Shown: positions 1 to 8,470, numbered from the stretch's first letter. The stretch is 61,958 nt of DNA from DATNBT01 sp964579765 (GCA_964579765.1 CAZOIK010000267.1:1-61958); one strand, 5' to 3'. Translations and numbers: made by a program. The notes: generated by a model not told the origin, from the sequence alone.

Positions 1-453
1 CGCGATCAGGAAGTCGAGCGTCCCAGACTCCAGATCGTCGCTGGCGCGCTTGCCGACGCGCCGGAGCTCGAACGTGAGGGCCGGCGCCTTGCCGCGGACG
101 TCACGCAGGAAGTCCACCATGAGCACGTTCGTGACGTAGTCGGACACCGCGATGGTGAAATGGCGGGGCGAGACCGCAGGATCGAAGCGCGGCTTGGTCG
201 CGATCGTCGCCTGCACCTGCAGCAGCACGTCTCGCACGGGCTGCGCCAGATCCTCGGCCAGCGGCGTCAACACCATCGTCCGGCCCACCAGCACGAGCAG
301 CTCGTCCTGAAAGAAGTCGCGGAGGCGCGCGAGCGCGGCGCTCGTCGCGGACTGGCTGAGGTTGAGGCGCGCACCGGCTCGCGTGACGTTCTTCTCGGTC
401 AGCAGCGCGTCAAGAGCGACGAGCAGGTTCAGGTCGAAGCGTTGCAGGTCCAT
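1..453 (-). CDS. LysR-family transcriptional regulator (3' end outside window)
   Basis: The first 151 codons of a LysR-type DNA-binding regulator are present; the rest lies beyond the window edge. The start MDLQRFDLNLLVALDALL is the typical opening of a NodD/LysR winged helix-turn-helix. The recognition-helix region (LNLSQSATSAALARLRDFF) lies at about residues 31-49, and the effector-binding domain begins near residue 90 (RHFTIAVSDYVTNVL). The ATG at 453 is the natural start because the HTH begins about 7 residues in. The gene lies 85 bp downstream of the MBL gene on the same strand. It may control the divergent secreted-protein operons at 539-6156, where a T-N11-A palindrome sits in the shared promoter region. 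The family call is secure; the ligand is unknown. Confidence 0.9.
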   Translation of the reverse strand, partial: MDLQRFDLNLLVALDALLTEKNVTRAGARLNLSQSATSAALARLRDFFQDELLVLVGRTMVLTPLAEDLAQPVRDVLLQVQATIATKPRFDPAVSPRHFTIAVSDYVTNVLMVDFLRDVRGKAPALTFELRRVGKRASDDLESGTLDFLIA

Positions 454-538
454 CGGCCGGCGTCCTCCGGCCGTCAATACTAACGATAGGTTTCCACTCT
501 GCGACGGGCTTTTGTGATGCCACATGGGCCTGGCCCGG

Positions 539-2143
539 CTACCGGCCCGTCCCTTCGACGACCGAGGACGGCGCCTTCACGGGACAGCCAGGACCGAACA
601 CGCCGGCCGACTGCATGCGCGCGCACAACTCCTCGGCGGCCTTCGTCTGGCGCGCGATGTCCTGCATGACCTCCGCGATCGGCAGGACACGCCCGTGCAC
701 CGGCACGTCCGTGTCCACCTGGAGATGGCGGTACGCGATGTTGTCCGCGTACGTCTTCTGCCACCAGTAGAGCTCCCAGCCCACGTCGAAGAAATCGCCT
801 TCGACGAGCAGCCGGGCCGCCGGCACGTACGCGAACAGGCCCTCCGCCATGTGGCTGTTCGACACCACGTGATACAGATCGACCTCCATCGCCGCGTCTT
901 TCAGCTGCAGATGGTCGTCCACCGCTCTGAACTTCAACGGCTTCGGGTTCGCGCCGATGGCATCGGGAGCGATGGTCCCCCTGCGCGCCGCGATTTCGCG
1001 GAACAAGCCCTCGGTGCCCTTGTGCGCGATGATCGTCAGCCCCTGGGCCATCGCCTCGCGGATGCCGCCCGTGTGGTCGAAATGGTGGTGCGACACGACG
1101 ACCTCGGTGACCGGCTTGCCGGGGACGGTGGCGCGCGCGCGATCGAGCACGGCTTTCGTCCACGCCTGATTCGACGGCGCCTCGAAGAGCGTGAGGTGAT
1201 CGGCGAACTCGAACAAGATGGAGTTGGCGCCGCCCTGGCCGTGGATCAGCCAGACGCCGCGGCTGACTGGCGTCGCGTCGGCGCCAAGCGTCCGCGGCGG
1301 CGGAGGCGGCGACGACCTGACGCCGGCGGGCGCCGACAGATCGTCGATGGACTCATCGACGGCGTTCCTGTCCACATACAGCTTGTTCTGCACCACGCCG
1401 CGGAAGTCGATGACCGTGGCGTAACCCATCGGCAGCAGGACGCCCTTCACCGGCAGATAGCCGGTGAATGCCGTCTGGAACGTGACATCGCCGAGATTCT
1501 CGTCGTGCGCCATCCAGCGCACCCACGCGGGCAGGCCCGAGGCCGCATCGACCGCCAGCGTCATCCTCTCGCCGGTCGCAAACCTGAGATCGGCCGCCTG
1601 CCGCGCGCCGTCGCGACGAACGTTGCTGACCGCCGGCGACGTGTCGAGCGCCGCGCGCACGAGCGCGACCGGGTTGTTGAACATGTCGATGCGGCGCGCG
1701 CGCCTCGTCTGATCGTTCGCGCGAACGAGCCGGTGGTTCTGTCCCGCGGTCCAGGCGACGTCGCCGTCCAGGTAGGTCACCGCAGCGTTGGGCGCGCCGA
1801 GATAGCCGCCGATGCCCGCGAAGACGAAGTTCTGATGGTTGCGCTGCCGGACGCGCATGCGCCCGTGCTCGAGATCGATCGTCTTCTCGTACTCCGGAAC
1901 GCTGATCCATTTCTGCGGCGCGTCCGGCGACGCCGAGATGTTCCCGCCGCCGTTCATGTAGGCGGTCTCTCCGTAGCCGGCGACCGTGATGTTCTTGACG
2001 GCCCGAATGCGAGCGACGCCTCCGAGCGCTTCGGCGGCGCGCATGAGGAACGCGTCGGGCGACTGCCCAGCCGCGTGCAGGTGCAGCACGGCAACGGCGA
2101 CAAGACTGGCCGCGGCCGCGGCGGGAATCCTTCTCACATGCAT
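539..2143 (-). CDS. Secreted MBL-fold hydrolase with long N-terminal domain
   Basis: A 534-residue secreted protein. An N-terminal signal peptide (MHVRRIPAAAAASLVAVAV, cleaved near HAAGQS) is followed by about 270 residues resembling the lipoprotein-like domain seen in other acidobacterial MBL proteins. The metallo-beta-lactamase domain then begins at about residue 290. The zinc motif SHHHFDHTGG is at residues 351-360, and further ligands are plausible at SNSHMAEG and in EGDFFD. I chose the ATG at 2143 because AGGAG lies just upstream and the signal peptide then starts cleanly. An alternative ATG at 2179 overlaps the previous stop (ATGA). It is the third gene of a minus-strand operon after the secreted-family and DUF6152 genes. 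The substrate is unknown, but a periplasmic hydrolase role is likely. Confidence 0.85.
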   Translation of the reverse strand: MHVRRIPAAAAASLVAVAVLHLHAAGQSPDAFLMRAAEALGGVARIRAVKNITVAGYGETAYMNGGGNISASPDAPQKWISVPEYEKTIDLEHGRMRVRQRNHQNFVFAGIGGYLGAPNAAVTYLDGDVAWTAGQNHRLVRANDQTRRARRIDMFNNPVALVRAALDTSPAVSNVRRDGARQAADLRFATGERMTLAVDAASGLPAWVRWMAHDENLGDVTFQTAFTGYLPVKGVLLPMGYATVIDFRGVVQNKLYVDRNAVDESIDDLSAPAGVRSSPPPPPRTLGADATPVSRGVWLIHGQGGANSILFEFADHLTLFEAPSNQAWTKAVLDRARATVPGKPVTEVVVSHHHFDHTGGIREAMAQGLTIIAHKGTEGLFREIAARRGTIAPDAIGANPKPLKFRAVDDHLQLKDAAMEVDLYHVVSNSHMAEGLFAYVPAARLLVEGDFFDVGWELYWWQKTYADNIAYRHLQVDTDVPVHGRVLPIAEVMQDIARQTKAAEELCARMQSAGVFGPGCPVKAPSSVVEGTGR

Positions 2144-2175
2144 GGTGGCTCCTGCCTCCGTCGTCCGAGCGCGCC

Positions 2176-2580
2176 TCATCGCGCGGGCACGGGAGCGCCG
2201 AGAAGCTCCTCGCCCTTCTCGTTTTCGATCTTAAGCACCAGCGCCACGTCGCCACCCTTGCGCGACGGCACGACGGTGACGACAATCGGCGTCCCGTACC
2301 GCAGCGCCTCGACCGAGCGCTTCTTCGTCCAGCCGTTTCTGATGAGCTGCGCCGGGTTCGGCAGCAGCTCTCCGCTCCAGTGCGTGACCTTGCCGCTGTC
2401 GTCGGTGACGTCGAAGAACAGCTGCGCGTGCGGGTTGACGTACTTGAATTCCCGCACGACGGCCTTCGCGGTCCACTGCTTCGAGCGGTCGTAGTTGATG
2501 AGCGTGCCGTGGTGCGCGGCGATGCCCGCCGTCGCGAGCCACATACCCGCGAAGAGCGCCGCGAGCATCCGCGCGTTCAT
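2176..2580 (-). CDS. Secreted DUF6152 family protein
   Basis: A 134-residue protein with a signal peptide (MNARMLAALFAGMWLATAGIA) followed directly by HHGTLINYD and then FKYVNPHAQLFFDV. This is the DUF6152 pattern: HH near the mature N-terminus and a WxNPHxxxxxDV core, likely a small beta-barrel. The start ATG overlaps the stop of the upstream secreted-family gene (ATGA, 2577-2580), so translation is probably coupled. A paralogue lies divergently at 3719-4111 with the same HH and NPH landmarks. Function is unknown. The histidines at the mature N-terminus would suit metal (copper) binding, but that is inference. Confidence 0.8.
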   Translation of the reverse strand: MNARMLAALFAGMWLATAGIAAHHGTLINYDRSKQWTAKAVVREFKYVNPHAQLFFDVTDDSGKVTHWSGELLPNPAQLIRNGWTKKRSVEALRYGTPIVVTVVPSRKGGDVALVLKIENEKGEELLGAPVPAR

Positions 2581-3554
2581 CCTTGCCGTCCTCCCCGGCC
2601 CGGCGCCGGCTGCGCCGGTTTGCCCGTGCCGGCGGGATCGCGAATCACGCGGTTGAACTCGTTCTCGTTCGCCGGCGCGCAGAGGTCCTCGAGCAGCGAC
2701 GCCCAGCCGGACGACTTGATGAAGTCTTTCGGCAGCAGGTGCATGCGCTTCGTCTCGCCCACCCACGGCTTCGCGTAGTACTTCGGATCGGTGACGGTCA
2801 TCTTCAGCTCGAGCGTGTCGAAGTTGATCCGCGTGTACTCCTCGTGCAGCACCATCTGATCGCTGTGGGGATAGCCGAAGTAGTCGATCCACGTCCGCTC
2901 GTCGTACCCGGTGGACTCGACCACGAGGGTGTTCCCCTGCCAGCGACCCGTGGCATAGCCCCACCAACGCGCGAGGTCGATGTCGTCCGGCTTCGGAAGC
3001 GGCCGGCCGTCCATCCACACCGTGCGGAGGCCGTAGCCCCACTCGAAGTGCTGATAGATGCGATCGGGAAGGACGATGAACTCGACGGGATCCGGATACA
3101 GAATCGCGCGGGGCATCCCCATCGGATTGCACGTGCCGTACGTGTCGTTGCCGAGTGCGGGCGGCTGCGCCCGGCGGCGCCCGATATGCTCCTCGGGATG
3201 CGCCTTCGCGTCGGCGCTGTCCTTGGCGCGTCCGTACGACGGGATGTTGCGGTCGAACACCGCCTGACCCGCCGGTGTGAACACCGGCCACTCGAAGCTG
3301 TAGCCGCGATCGCCGCAATCGCGGCAGCGGCCGCCCCCGCCGAAGCCGTTGGCGTTGGGCGACCAGATGCCCGCGAGATCGTGCGGATCGAACGGCAGGT
3401 TCGAGTCGAAGAGCTTCAGGTACCCCGGGCCTGAGCCGCGCCCACGTCCCGGCGGCTGCGCCGCCGCGCCTCGTCCGCGCTCCTGAGCGCGCGGCGTTCC
3501 GGCCAGCATTCCGACGGCCGCGAGCACCACCGCCGTCTTCCGGCACATCGTCAT
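2577..3554 (-). CDS. Secreted protein of unknown function (GRWxGNTLVVEST family)
   Basis: About 325 residues with a signal peptide (MTMCRKTAVVLAAVGMLAG, cleaved after RAQ). I do not know a formal family name. It shares a clear architecture with the proteins at 4108-4902 and 52489-53478: a GRWQGNTLVVESTGYDERTW segment, then LHEEYTRIN, then a DP..Y.KPW motif near the C-terminus. Cys pairs (GRCRDCGDRG) are near residue 80. The ATG at 3554 gives a normal signal peptide; the reading frame stays open further upstream, but those codons have no ribosome site. First gene of the minus-strand operon running to 539, divergent from 3719. Such genes are common next to DUF6152 genes in this phylum. Role unknown. 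Confidence 0.75.
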   Translation of the reverse strand: MTMCRKTAVVLAAVGMLAGTPRAQERGRGAAAQPPGRGRGSGPGYLKLFDSNLPFDPHDLAGIWSPNANGFGGGGRCRDCGDRGYSFEWPVFTPAGQAVFDRNIPSYGRAKDSADAKAHPEEHIGRRRAQPPALGNDTYGTCNPMGMPRAILYPDPVEFIVLPDRIYQHFEWGYGLRTVWMDGRPLPKPDDIDLARWWGYATGRWQGNTLVVESTGYDERTWIDYFGYPHSDQMVLHEEYTRINFDTLELKMTVTDPKYYAKPWVGETKRMHLLPKDFIKSSGWASLLEDLCAPANENEFNRVIRDPAGTGKPAQPAPGRGGRQG

Positions 3555-3630
3555 GAATGGATTCCCACCGGCGGCGGCCATTATGCGGGCGGCGATCACG
3601 AAGCGGTCAACGCACTGTTTGGATGCGAGG

Positions 3631-3647
3631 TATCGGCCCCGCCGATA
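3631..3647. promoter_or_regulatory. Palindrome in divergent promoter, LysR-box-like
   Basis: A perfect 7-3-7 inverted repeat, TATCGGC-ccc-GCCGATA, in the 164-bp region between divergent genes starting at 3554 (minus) and 3719 (plus). It contains the T-N11-A spacing (TCGGCCCCGCCGA) typical of LysR operators, and a LysR gene is encoded at 1-453. The assignment to that regulator is inference. Confidence 0.45.
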
Positions 3648-3718
3648 GGTCACGACCGATCGAGAATCACTCCGTCGTCGTTGACTCGCGCGGGGCGTTC
3701 GGCAACCATTACGACCCC

Positions 3719-4111
3719 ATGTTCATCCTGCTTCTGGTGGCGCTGCTCCATCACTCGTTCGGCGCCGAGTACGACGTCAACAAGCCGATCACGCTGACCG
3801 GCACGGTCACCGCGATCGAGTGGACCAACCCGCACACGCACGTCTACCTCGACGTGAAGGACGCGCACGGCAACGTCGTCAACTGGAAGTTCGAGGGCTA
3901 CAACCCGAGCGTCCTGCAGCGCACCGGCTGGAAGCGCAACGCGACGATGAAGGTGGGCGATGTGATTACGGTCTCCGGCTGGCGCGCGCGCGACGGCGGC
4001 AACTGGGCGCACTCGCGGGCAATCACGCTGGCCAACGGCCGGAAGATGTTCTTCGGTCCGCCCGCCGGCACCGGCGACGGCGGGAGCCAGCCGGCGGTGG
4101 AGATCAAGTGA
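3719..4111 (+). CDS. Secreted DUF6152 family protein
   Basis: A 130-residue protein and paralogue of the 2176-2580 gene. It has a short hydrophobic leader (MFILLLVALLHHSFGAEYD), then ITLTGTVTAIEWTNPHTHVY, LDVKD and a C-terminal GWRARDGGNWAHSRAITL stretch. The HHSF at the leader/mature boundary and the WTNPHTH core are the family landmarks. I chose the ATG at 3719 because upstream in-frame codons belong to the intergenic region. Its stop overlaps the GTG start of the next gene (GTGA, 4108-4111). First gene of the plus-strand operon 3719-6156. Function unknown; probably periplasmic or extracellular. Confidence 0.8.
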   Translation: MFILLLVALLHHSFGAEYDVNKPITLTGTVTAIEWTNPHTHVYLDVKDAHGNVVNWKFEGYNPSVLQRTGWKRNATMKVGDVITVSGWRARDGGNWAHSRAITLANGRKMFFGPPAGTGDGGSQPAVEIK

Positions 4112-4902
4112 CGCGCGCCTCGCTTGCCGTCGTCTTCGCCATGATCGCGCAGGCCGCCTTCGCGCAGGTGCCGCGGCTGGCCGGCCATCCGGATCTCACC
4201 GGCGTGTGGCAGGGCGGCAGCACGACGCCCGGCCCGTGGGAAGAGGCCAACGGCGGCACGGGCGTCGGCGGCACGGGGAAGAATCCCAATGCGCCCGTGG
4301 TGCTGTCGTCGAACGATCGCCCCGCGGGCCGCGAGGGCGCGCCGTATCAGGACTGGGCGGCAAAGAAGGTGATCGAAGCGTACAACCGCCGCGGCATCGA
4401 CGATCCCACCGCGCAGTGTCTGCCCGCCGGCATTCCGCGGACGGTGACGCTCGGACTGTTTCCGCAGCAGTTCGTCCAGACGCCGACGCAGATCGTGATG
4501 CTGTACGAATACATGAACACGTTCCGCGTGATTCCGTTCACGTCCGCGCATCCCGACGACCTGCTGCCTTCGTATCTGGGGAACGCCATCGGCCGCTGGG
4601 ACGGCAACACGCTCGTCGTGGACAGCGTCGGGTTCAACGACAAGACGTGGCTGGCCGGCACCGGGACGTTTCATTCGGAGGCGCTGCACACCGTGGAGCG
4701 CTTCACGCGCGTCAGCAAGGAGCGGATCGACTATCAGATTGTCATCGAGGACCCGAAGGCCCTGACGAAGCCGTGGACGCTCACCTCGTCGCTCATGCTG
4801 CGCGAGGGCACGCGCCTCGAGGAATACATCTGCGCCGAGAACAACCTCGACCCGGGACGGTACGAGCATCTGCTCAAGGACGGCGTGAAGTTCACGCGGT
4901 AG
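4108..4902 (+). CDS. Secreted protein of unknown function (GRWDGNTLVVDSV family)
   Basis: A 264-residue secreted protein starting at GTG 4108, which overlaps the DUF6152 stop. Leader VTRASLAVVFAMIAQAAFAQ is followed by HPDLTGVWQGG. It shares the family core of the 2577-3554 and 52489-53478 proteins: GRWDGNTLVVDSVGFNDKTW at about residue 165, HTVERFTRV, then ED-P..L.KPWT and a C-terminal CAENN. The conserved Cys, Trp and His-rich pattern suggests a stable extracytoplasmic fold rather than a known enzyme. The constant pairing with DUF6152 genes suggests a joint function, perhaps substrate or metal handling. I cannot name the activity. Confidence 0.75.
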   Translation: MTRASLAVVFAMIAQAAFAQVPRLAGHPDLTGVWQGGSTTPGPWEEANGGTGVGGTGKNPNAPVVLSSNDRPAGREGAPYQDWAAKKVIEAYNRRGIDDPTAQCLPAGIPRTVTLGLFPQQFVQTPTQIVMLYEYMNTFRVIPFTSAHPDDLLPSYLGNAIGRWDGNTLVVDSVGFNDKTWLAGTGTFHSEALHTVERFTRVSKERIDYQIVIEDPKALTKPWTLTSSLMLREGTRLEEYICAENNLDPGRYEHLLKDGVKFTR

Positions 4903-4917
4903 GGAGAAGAACACCCG

Positions 4918-5694
4918 ATGCACAGGCTGGTTCGCACCTTTCTCGCGCTGACGTTCGCGGGCGGCGTCGCAGTATCTGTCGTGGCCCAGCAACCCTCGCC
5001 GCCGCATCCCAGAGGAGTTCCTAAACCACCGGACCCCGGCCCCCTGTTCTTCAGCGAGCACTGGCGGAATCCCAAGACCTACGCAGCCGACGCGCTCCCC
5101 CTGACCAGCGTGACGCAGGACGTCGTGACGAATCCTGATTTGGTGTTGACCGTCTACGATCCGAACGCGAAGTACATCCCCGAATACAGGAAGACGTTGC
5201 GCCCGGGGTCGTGGCCAGAGGACTGGGCCGGTCCGACCTGCCTGCTGATCTACGGCGTCGAGCGGCCCGAGCTCTGGGCCGGCTCGTGCGGCGCCGTCAC
5301 CGTCACGCTGCGTCACAAGACGAACTTCGTCGATCTCTCGAACCGCGGTCGCGTCATCTGGGGGACGTACGTCTCAGGGCTTCACGTCGCCAGACTTGTG
5401 GTGAAGCTGGCGGACGGGACGTTTCTCGTCGGCGATCCCGGGACCGGCGCACCCAACGTCTCTCATGTCGAGAACGAGGTCGTGTTGTCGTCGCTTCGGT
5501 GGCTGAAGCTCGACGTGCCCCAGACGGTCACGCGCGGCACCTGGGTGGAGCATCCGGATCTCTCGAAGGTGGACGAGATTGGCTGGACTCAACTCATGCC
5601 GGGTTCGGGCCACGGCGTCGGCGGCTTCGTCTCCGTCTCCAAGTTCGAGGTCTGGGGCAAGCCCGTTCCGCGAACCGCTGCGTCGGCGCGTTGA
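4918..5694 (+). CDS. Secreted protein of unknown function
   Basis: 258 residues with a good ribosome site (GGGAGAAG) and a signal peptide (MHRLVRTFLALTFAGGVAVS, cleaved near VVAQ). The mature part has a proline-rich start (PSPPHPRGVPKPPDPGP). It continues into a beta-rich region with two Cys (GPTCLLIYG and AGSCGAV), LDLSNRGRVIWGTY-like strands and a C-terminal VSVSKFEVWG that looks like the last strand of a jelly-roll or DUF1080-like domain. The family is not recognised with confidence. Co-directional with neighbours (15 bp upstream gap, 3 bp downstream gap), so probably in the same operon as the DUF3237 gene. Could be a carbohydrate- or ligand-binding module. Confidence 0.65.
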   Translation: MHRLVRTFLALTFAGGVAVSVVAQQPSPPHPRGVPKPPDPGPLFFSEHWRNPKTYAADALPLTSVTQDVVTNPDLVLTVYDPNAKYIPEYRKTLRPGSWPEDWAGPTCLLIYGVERPELWAGSCGAVTVTLRHKTNFVDLSNRGRVIWGTYVSGLHVARLVVKLADGTFLVGDPGTGAPNVSHVENEVVLSSLRWLKLDVPQTVTRGTWVEHPDLSKVDEIGWTQLMPGSGHGVGGFVSVSKFEVWGKPVPRTAASAR

Positions 5695-5697
5695 GTC

Positions 5698-6156
5698 GTG
5701 CCGCCAGCTCTCGAGTTTGAATTCCGCATGCGCGTGCAGATTGGCGCGCCGCTCGACCAGGGCACCTGGGACGGCCAGCACCGGCGCGTCATGCCTATCG
5801 TCGGCGGGGCGTTCGACGGACCACGATTCTCAGGCACCATTCTGCCCGGCGGCGCAGACTGGCAGTCGGTGCGCGTGACCGACGGCGTCGCGCGGATCGA
5901 CGCGCGCTACACGCTGCGGCACGACGACGGCACGCTGGTCACGATGGTGGATCGCGGCGTACGGCGCGGGCCGCTCGAGGTCATGGCGCGGCTCGCGGCC
6001 GGCGAGGTCGTCGAGCCGTCGCAGTACTACTTCCGCACGACACCCCGATTCGAGGTTCAGGACGGCCCGCATCGGTGGCTCGCCGAGCACGTGTTTGTCT
6101 GCCAGGGACAGCGCCGCCCCGATGCGGTCGAACTCGAGATCTTTCGCGTGCGCTGA
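5698..6156 (+). CDS. DUF3237 family protein
   Basis: A 152-residue cytoplasmic-looking protein with no signal peptide. GTG start at 5698, three bases after the previous stop. It has the DUF3237 pattern throughout: FEFRMRVQIGAP, GGAFDGPRFSGTILPGGADW at about residues 38-57, ARYTLRHDDG, VDRGVRRGP, and YYFRTTPRFEV near the end. DUF3237 proteins are small single-domain proteins of unknown activity, often found beside aromatic catabolism genes. That fits the neighbouring FAD monooxygenase and esterases. Last gene of the plus-strand operon; it converges on the gene ending at 6176. Confidence 0.85.
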   Translation: MPPALEFEFRMRVQIGAPLDQGTWDGQHRRVMPIVGGAFDGPRFSGTILPGGADWQSVRVTDGVARIDARYTLRHDDGTLVTMVDRGVRRGPLEVMARLAAGEVVEPSQYYFRTTPRFEVQDGPHRWLAEHVFVCQGQRRPDAVELEIFRVR

Positions 6157-6175
6157 CGGGCTACCCGCAGTCCAC

Positions 6176-7477
6176 TCACACTGTCGCGACGCCGGCGACG
6201 CGTGCGCCGGGCGCGATCGTGGCCGGCGCTCGGTTGAGCGTCTCCATGGCGAATCCTGCGGCGGCCTTGTAATCGGCCATGTACGCCCTGCGCTCCTCGG
6301 GCGGAATCACCTCGTCGATGTCGTCGAATCGGCCGCTGCAGCGCTCGTCCACCAGATTCAGCAGACCGAAGGGCCCAGCGCCGCGGTTGCGCAGGACGAG
6401 CCGGGAGATCGGCCCGCACACGCGCGCGTCGTAGGCCGCAAACGCCGTGGGCGTCGCGCCGTGCTCGCACATCAGCGCACCCAGCACGCGCGCATCGACG
6501 ATGGCCTGGCTGGCGCCGTTCGAACCCGTCGGGTACATGGCGTGCGCCGCGTCGCCGAGCAGCGCCACCGGGCCATCCACCCACGTCGGCACAGGGTCGC
6601 GGTCAATCATCGGGTTCTCGAACGCGAACTCACCGCCGCCGATGAGCGCCGGCACGTCCAGCCAGTCCCAGGTCCAATCCGCGAAGTGGTGCACGAATGT
6701 CTCGATCGGCACCGGGCGGAACCAGCCGCCGAGCTGCGTCTCGTCGGCGTGGTCCCAGGTCACCTCGGCGATCCAGTTGATCAGGGCGAGCCCGGTCTCC
6801 GGACTCGGGTGGGAGATCGGATAGAAGACGATGCGGTGCTTGTGCGTGCCCAGGCCGACGAACGACGCGCCGGTGCGGATCGGTTTCGCCCATGTCACGC
6901 CGCGCCACATGATGCTGCCGCCCCAGTGGATCGGCGGCTGGTCCGGGTGCATCTGCGCACGCACGGCTGAGTGGATGCCATCGGCGCCGACGAGCAGTGC
7001 GGCCGGAAAATCCGCGCGGGCGCCGTCAGCATACGCGACCAGGACGGACACGCCTCCGTCCGGCAGCCGCCGGTACCCCGCGACGCGCGCGCCGAGTCGC
7101 ACGGCATCTGCGCCAATCCGCTCCACGACCTTGCGGTACAGGAGCATCTGCAGCTGGCCGCGGTGTACGGCGTACTGCGGCCAGCGATAGCCGGCGAGCC
7201 GCCCGCGCGTCTCCGAGTAGATGTCGTTGCCGTTCAGGCCCACCAGCGCCCACTCTTTCGCGGGCACGCCGATCTCGTCGAGCTCTGCTTCCGTGATGCC
7301 GAGGTCGTAGAGTTCGCGCACGGCGTTGGGCTGCAGGTTGATGCCGACACCGAGCGGCTTCATCTCGCGCGCGGACTCGAACACCAGGCACGGCACGCCG
7401 ATCTGGTGAAGCGTGAGGGCCGTCGCCAGCCCGCCGATCCCGCCCCCGGCAACGACGACCAGAGGTGGCGCGATCAT
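6176..7477 (-). CDS. FAD-dependent aromatic hydroxylase-like monooxygenase (PhzS/salicylate hydroxylase type)
   Basis: 433 residues with the class A flavoprotein monooxygenase layout. There is an N-terminal dinucleotide fold (VVAGGGIGGLATALTLHQIG, residues 8-27), a GVGINLQPNAVREL stretch near residue 45 as in PhzS-like enzymes, and the FAD/NADPH motif region LLVGADGIHSAVR. FAD motif 3 is LLGDAAHAMYPTGSNGASQ at about residue 317. Such enzymes insert one oxygen atom into an aromatic or phenazine-like ring using NAD(P)H. The start ATG at 7477 overlaps the stop of the alpha/beta hydrolase gene (ATGA), so both are likely co-expressed. No signal peptide, so it acts in the cytoplasm. The exact substrate cannot be told. 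Confidence 0.88.
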   Translation of the reverse strand: MIAPPLVVVAGGGIGGLATALTLHQIGVPCLVFESAREMKPLGVGINLQPNAVRELYDLGITEAELDEIGVPAKEWALVGLNGNDIYSETRGRLAGYRWPQYAVHRGQLQMLLYRKVVERIGADAVRLGARVAGYRRLPDGGVSVLVAYADGARADFPAALLVGADGIHSAVRAQMHPDQPPIHWGGSIMWRGVTWAKPIRTGASFVGLGTHKHRIVFYPISHPSPETGLALINWIAEVTWDHADETQLGGWFRPVPIETFVHHFADWTWDWLDVPALIGGGEFAFENPMIDRDPVPTWVDGPVALLGDAAHAMYPTGSNGASQAIVDARVLGALMCEHGATPTAFAAYDARVCGPISRLVLRNRGAGPFGLLNLVDERCSGRFDDIDEVIPPEERRAYMADYKAAAGFAMETLNRAPATIAPGARVAGVATV

Positions 7478-8439
7478 CGTGCCGCTGCGGGGAACTGCTT
7501 ACGCTGCAGCGCCCACTGTGCGTCGCGGCAGAGCCCGCAGTTCTCACCCACGAACCGTTCGGCGGCCTTCGGATCGCCGCGAAGTTGCCAGTCGAGCCAG
7601 CTCGCGGCCACCGACGCCGCCGCCCCGCCGTTCGGCTCGAAGTACGTGCCGCCGTGGCCGACCGGCAGGTTCGCCACCGCGACCGGCACGTGATTGATCC
7701 GCGCGAAGTCGTCCATGCCGTTCTCATACGCGATGTCTTTCGGCCCGCCGAGGATGTAAAGCGTCGGCGTGTGCAGCGCCGCCAGCACGTCCTTGCGCAC
7801 GTCCATACCGGGAATGGCGCTCCCGCCGGTGTTGAACACCCCGGTGTTCTGCAACACCATCGTCTTCACGCGCGGATCCTTCGCGACCTGCAATGCCTGC
7901 AGGCCGCCGCAGCTCCAACCGGACAGTGCGACCAGCGCGGGATCGATGCGTCCGAAGAACGGGCTGCCGGGTCGGGTGTTCTCGGCGAGCGCCCAGTCGA
8001 TCGCGTCCGTCAGGTCGGACGCCTTCGTGCGCGGCGGCGGGATCTGGACCGGCTGGCCTGGCTGCGCCGCCGGACGCGGCGCTCGCGGCGGGGCGCCCGG
8101 CCCGCTGAGGATGCGGCCGCTCGCGATCACGAGATAGCCGTGCGATGCGATCTCGAGCAGATGCAGCCGCGTGCTCGCGCCGTCGTCGGAACATCCGCCG
8201 TTGCCCCAGGCCACCACGCCCAGTTTCAGGGCGCCGAGGGCGGCGAGATCCCTCGGACGGTAGACCACGTGTGCCGGCAGCGACACGACTTCCTCTTTGA
8301 TCGCGGGGAAACGGCCGGTGCCCGGCGTGTCTGGCCGGCTGTCGGCGTCGGCCGGCTGTTGTGCGGCCGCGACGGAGACGGACACACACGCGGCGAGGAG
8401 CGAATAACATACAGCGCGGCGGATGTCGTGGCTGTTCAT
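7474..8439 (-). CDS. Secreted alpha/beta-hydrolase
   Basis: 321 residues with a signal peptide (MNSHDIRRAVCYSLLAACVS, cleaved near AAAQQ). The nucleophile elbow GWSCGG (G-W-S-C-G) lies at about residue 172. A later acidic residue (ILGGPKDIAYEN) and histidine (VGHGGTYFEP) complete the expected Ser-Asp-His order. It resembles the chlorophyllase/dienelactone-hydrolase-like lipase group. I chose the ATG at 8439 because the signal peptide starts there; upstream in-frame codons run into the divergent gene. Only 31 bp separate it from the divergent tannase start at 8471. Together with the tannase and type-B esterase it points to extracytoplasmic ester cleavage. Confidence 0.8.
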   Translation of the reverse strand: MNSHDIRRAVCYSLLAACVSVSVAAAQQPADADSRPDTPGTGRFPAIKEEVVSLPAHVVYRPRDLAALGALKLGVVAWGNGGCSDDGASTRLHLLEIASHGYLVIASGRILSGPGAPPRAPRPAAQPGQPVQIPPPRTKASDLTDAIDWALAENTRPGSPFFGRIDPALVALSGWSCGGLQALQVAKDPRVKTMVLQNTGVFNTGGSAIPGMDVRKDVLAALHTPTLYILGGPKDIAYENGMDDFARINHVPVAVANLPVGHGGTYFEPNGGAAASVAASWLDWQLRGDPKAAERFVGENCGLCRDAQWALQRKQFPAAAR

Positions 8440-8470
8440 GCGCGGCAGTATCGCATGTGAGGAACGAGCG

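Noticed and set aside
524..2494. A 656-codon plus-strand open frame
   Set aside because: It is antisense to the MBL and DUF6152 genes and gives an Arg-rich low-complexity protein typical of antisense frames in GC-rich DNA.
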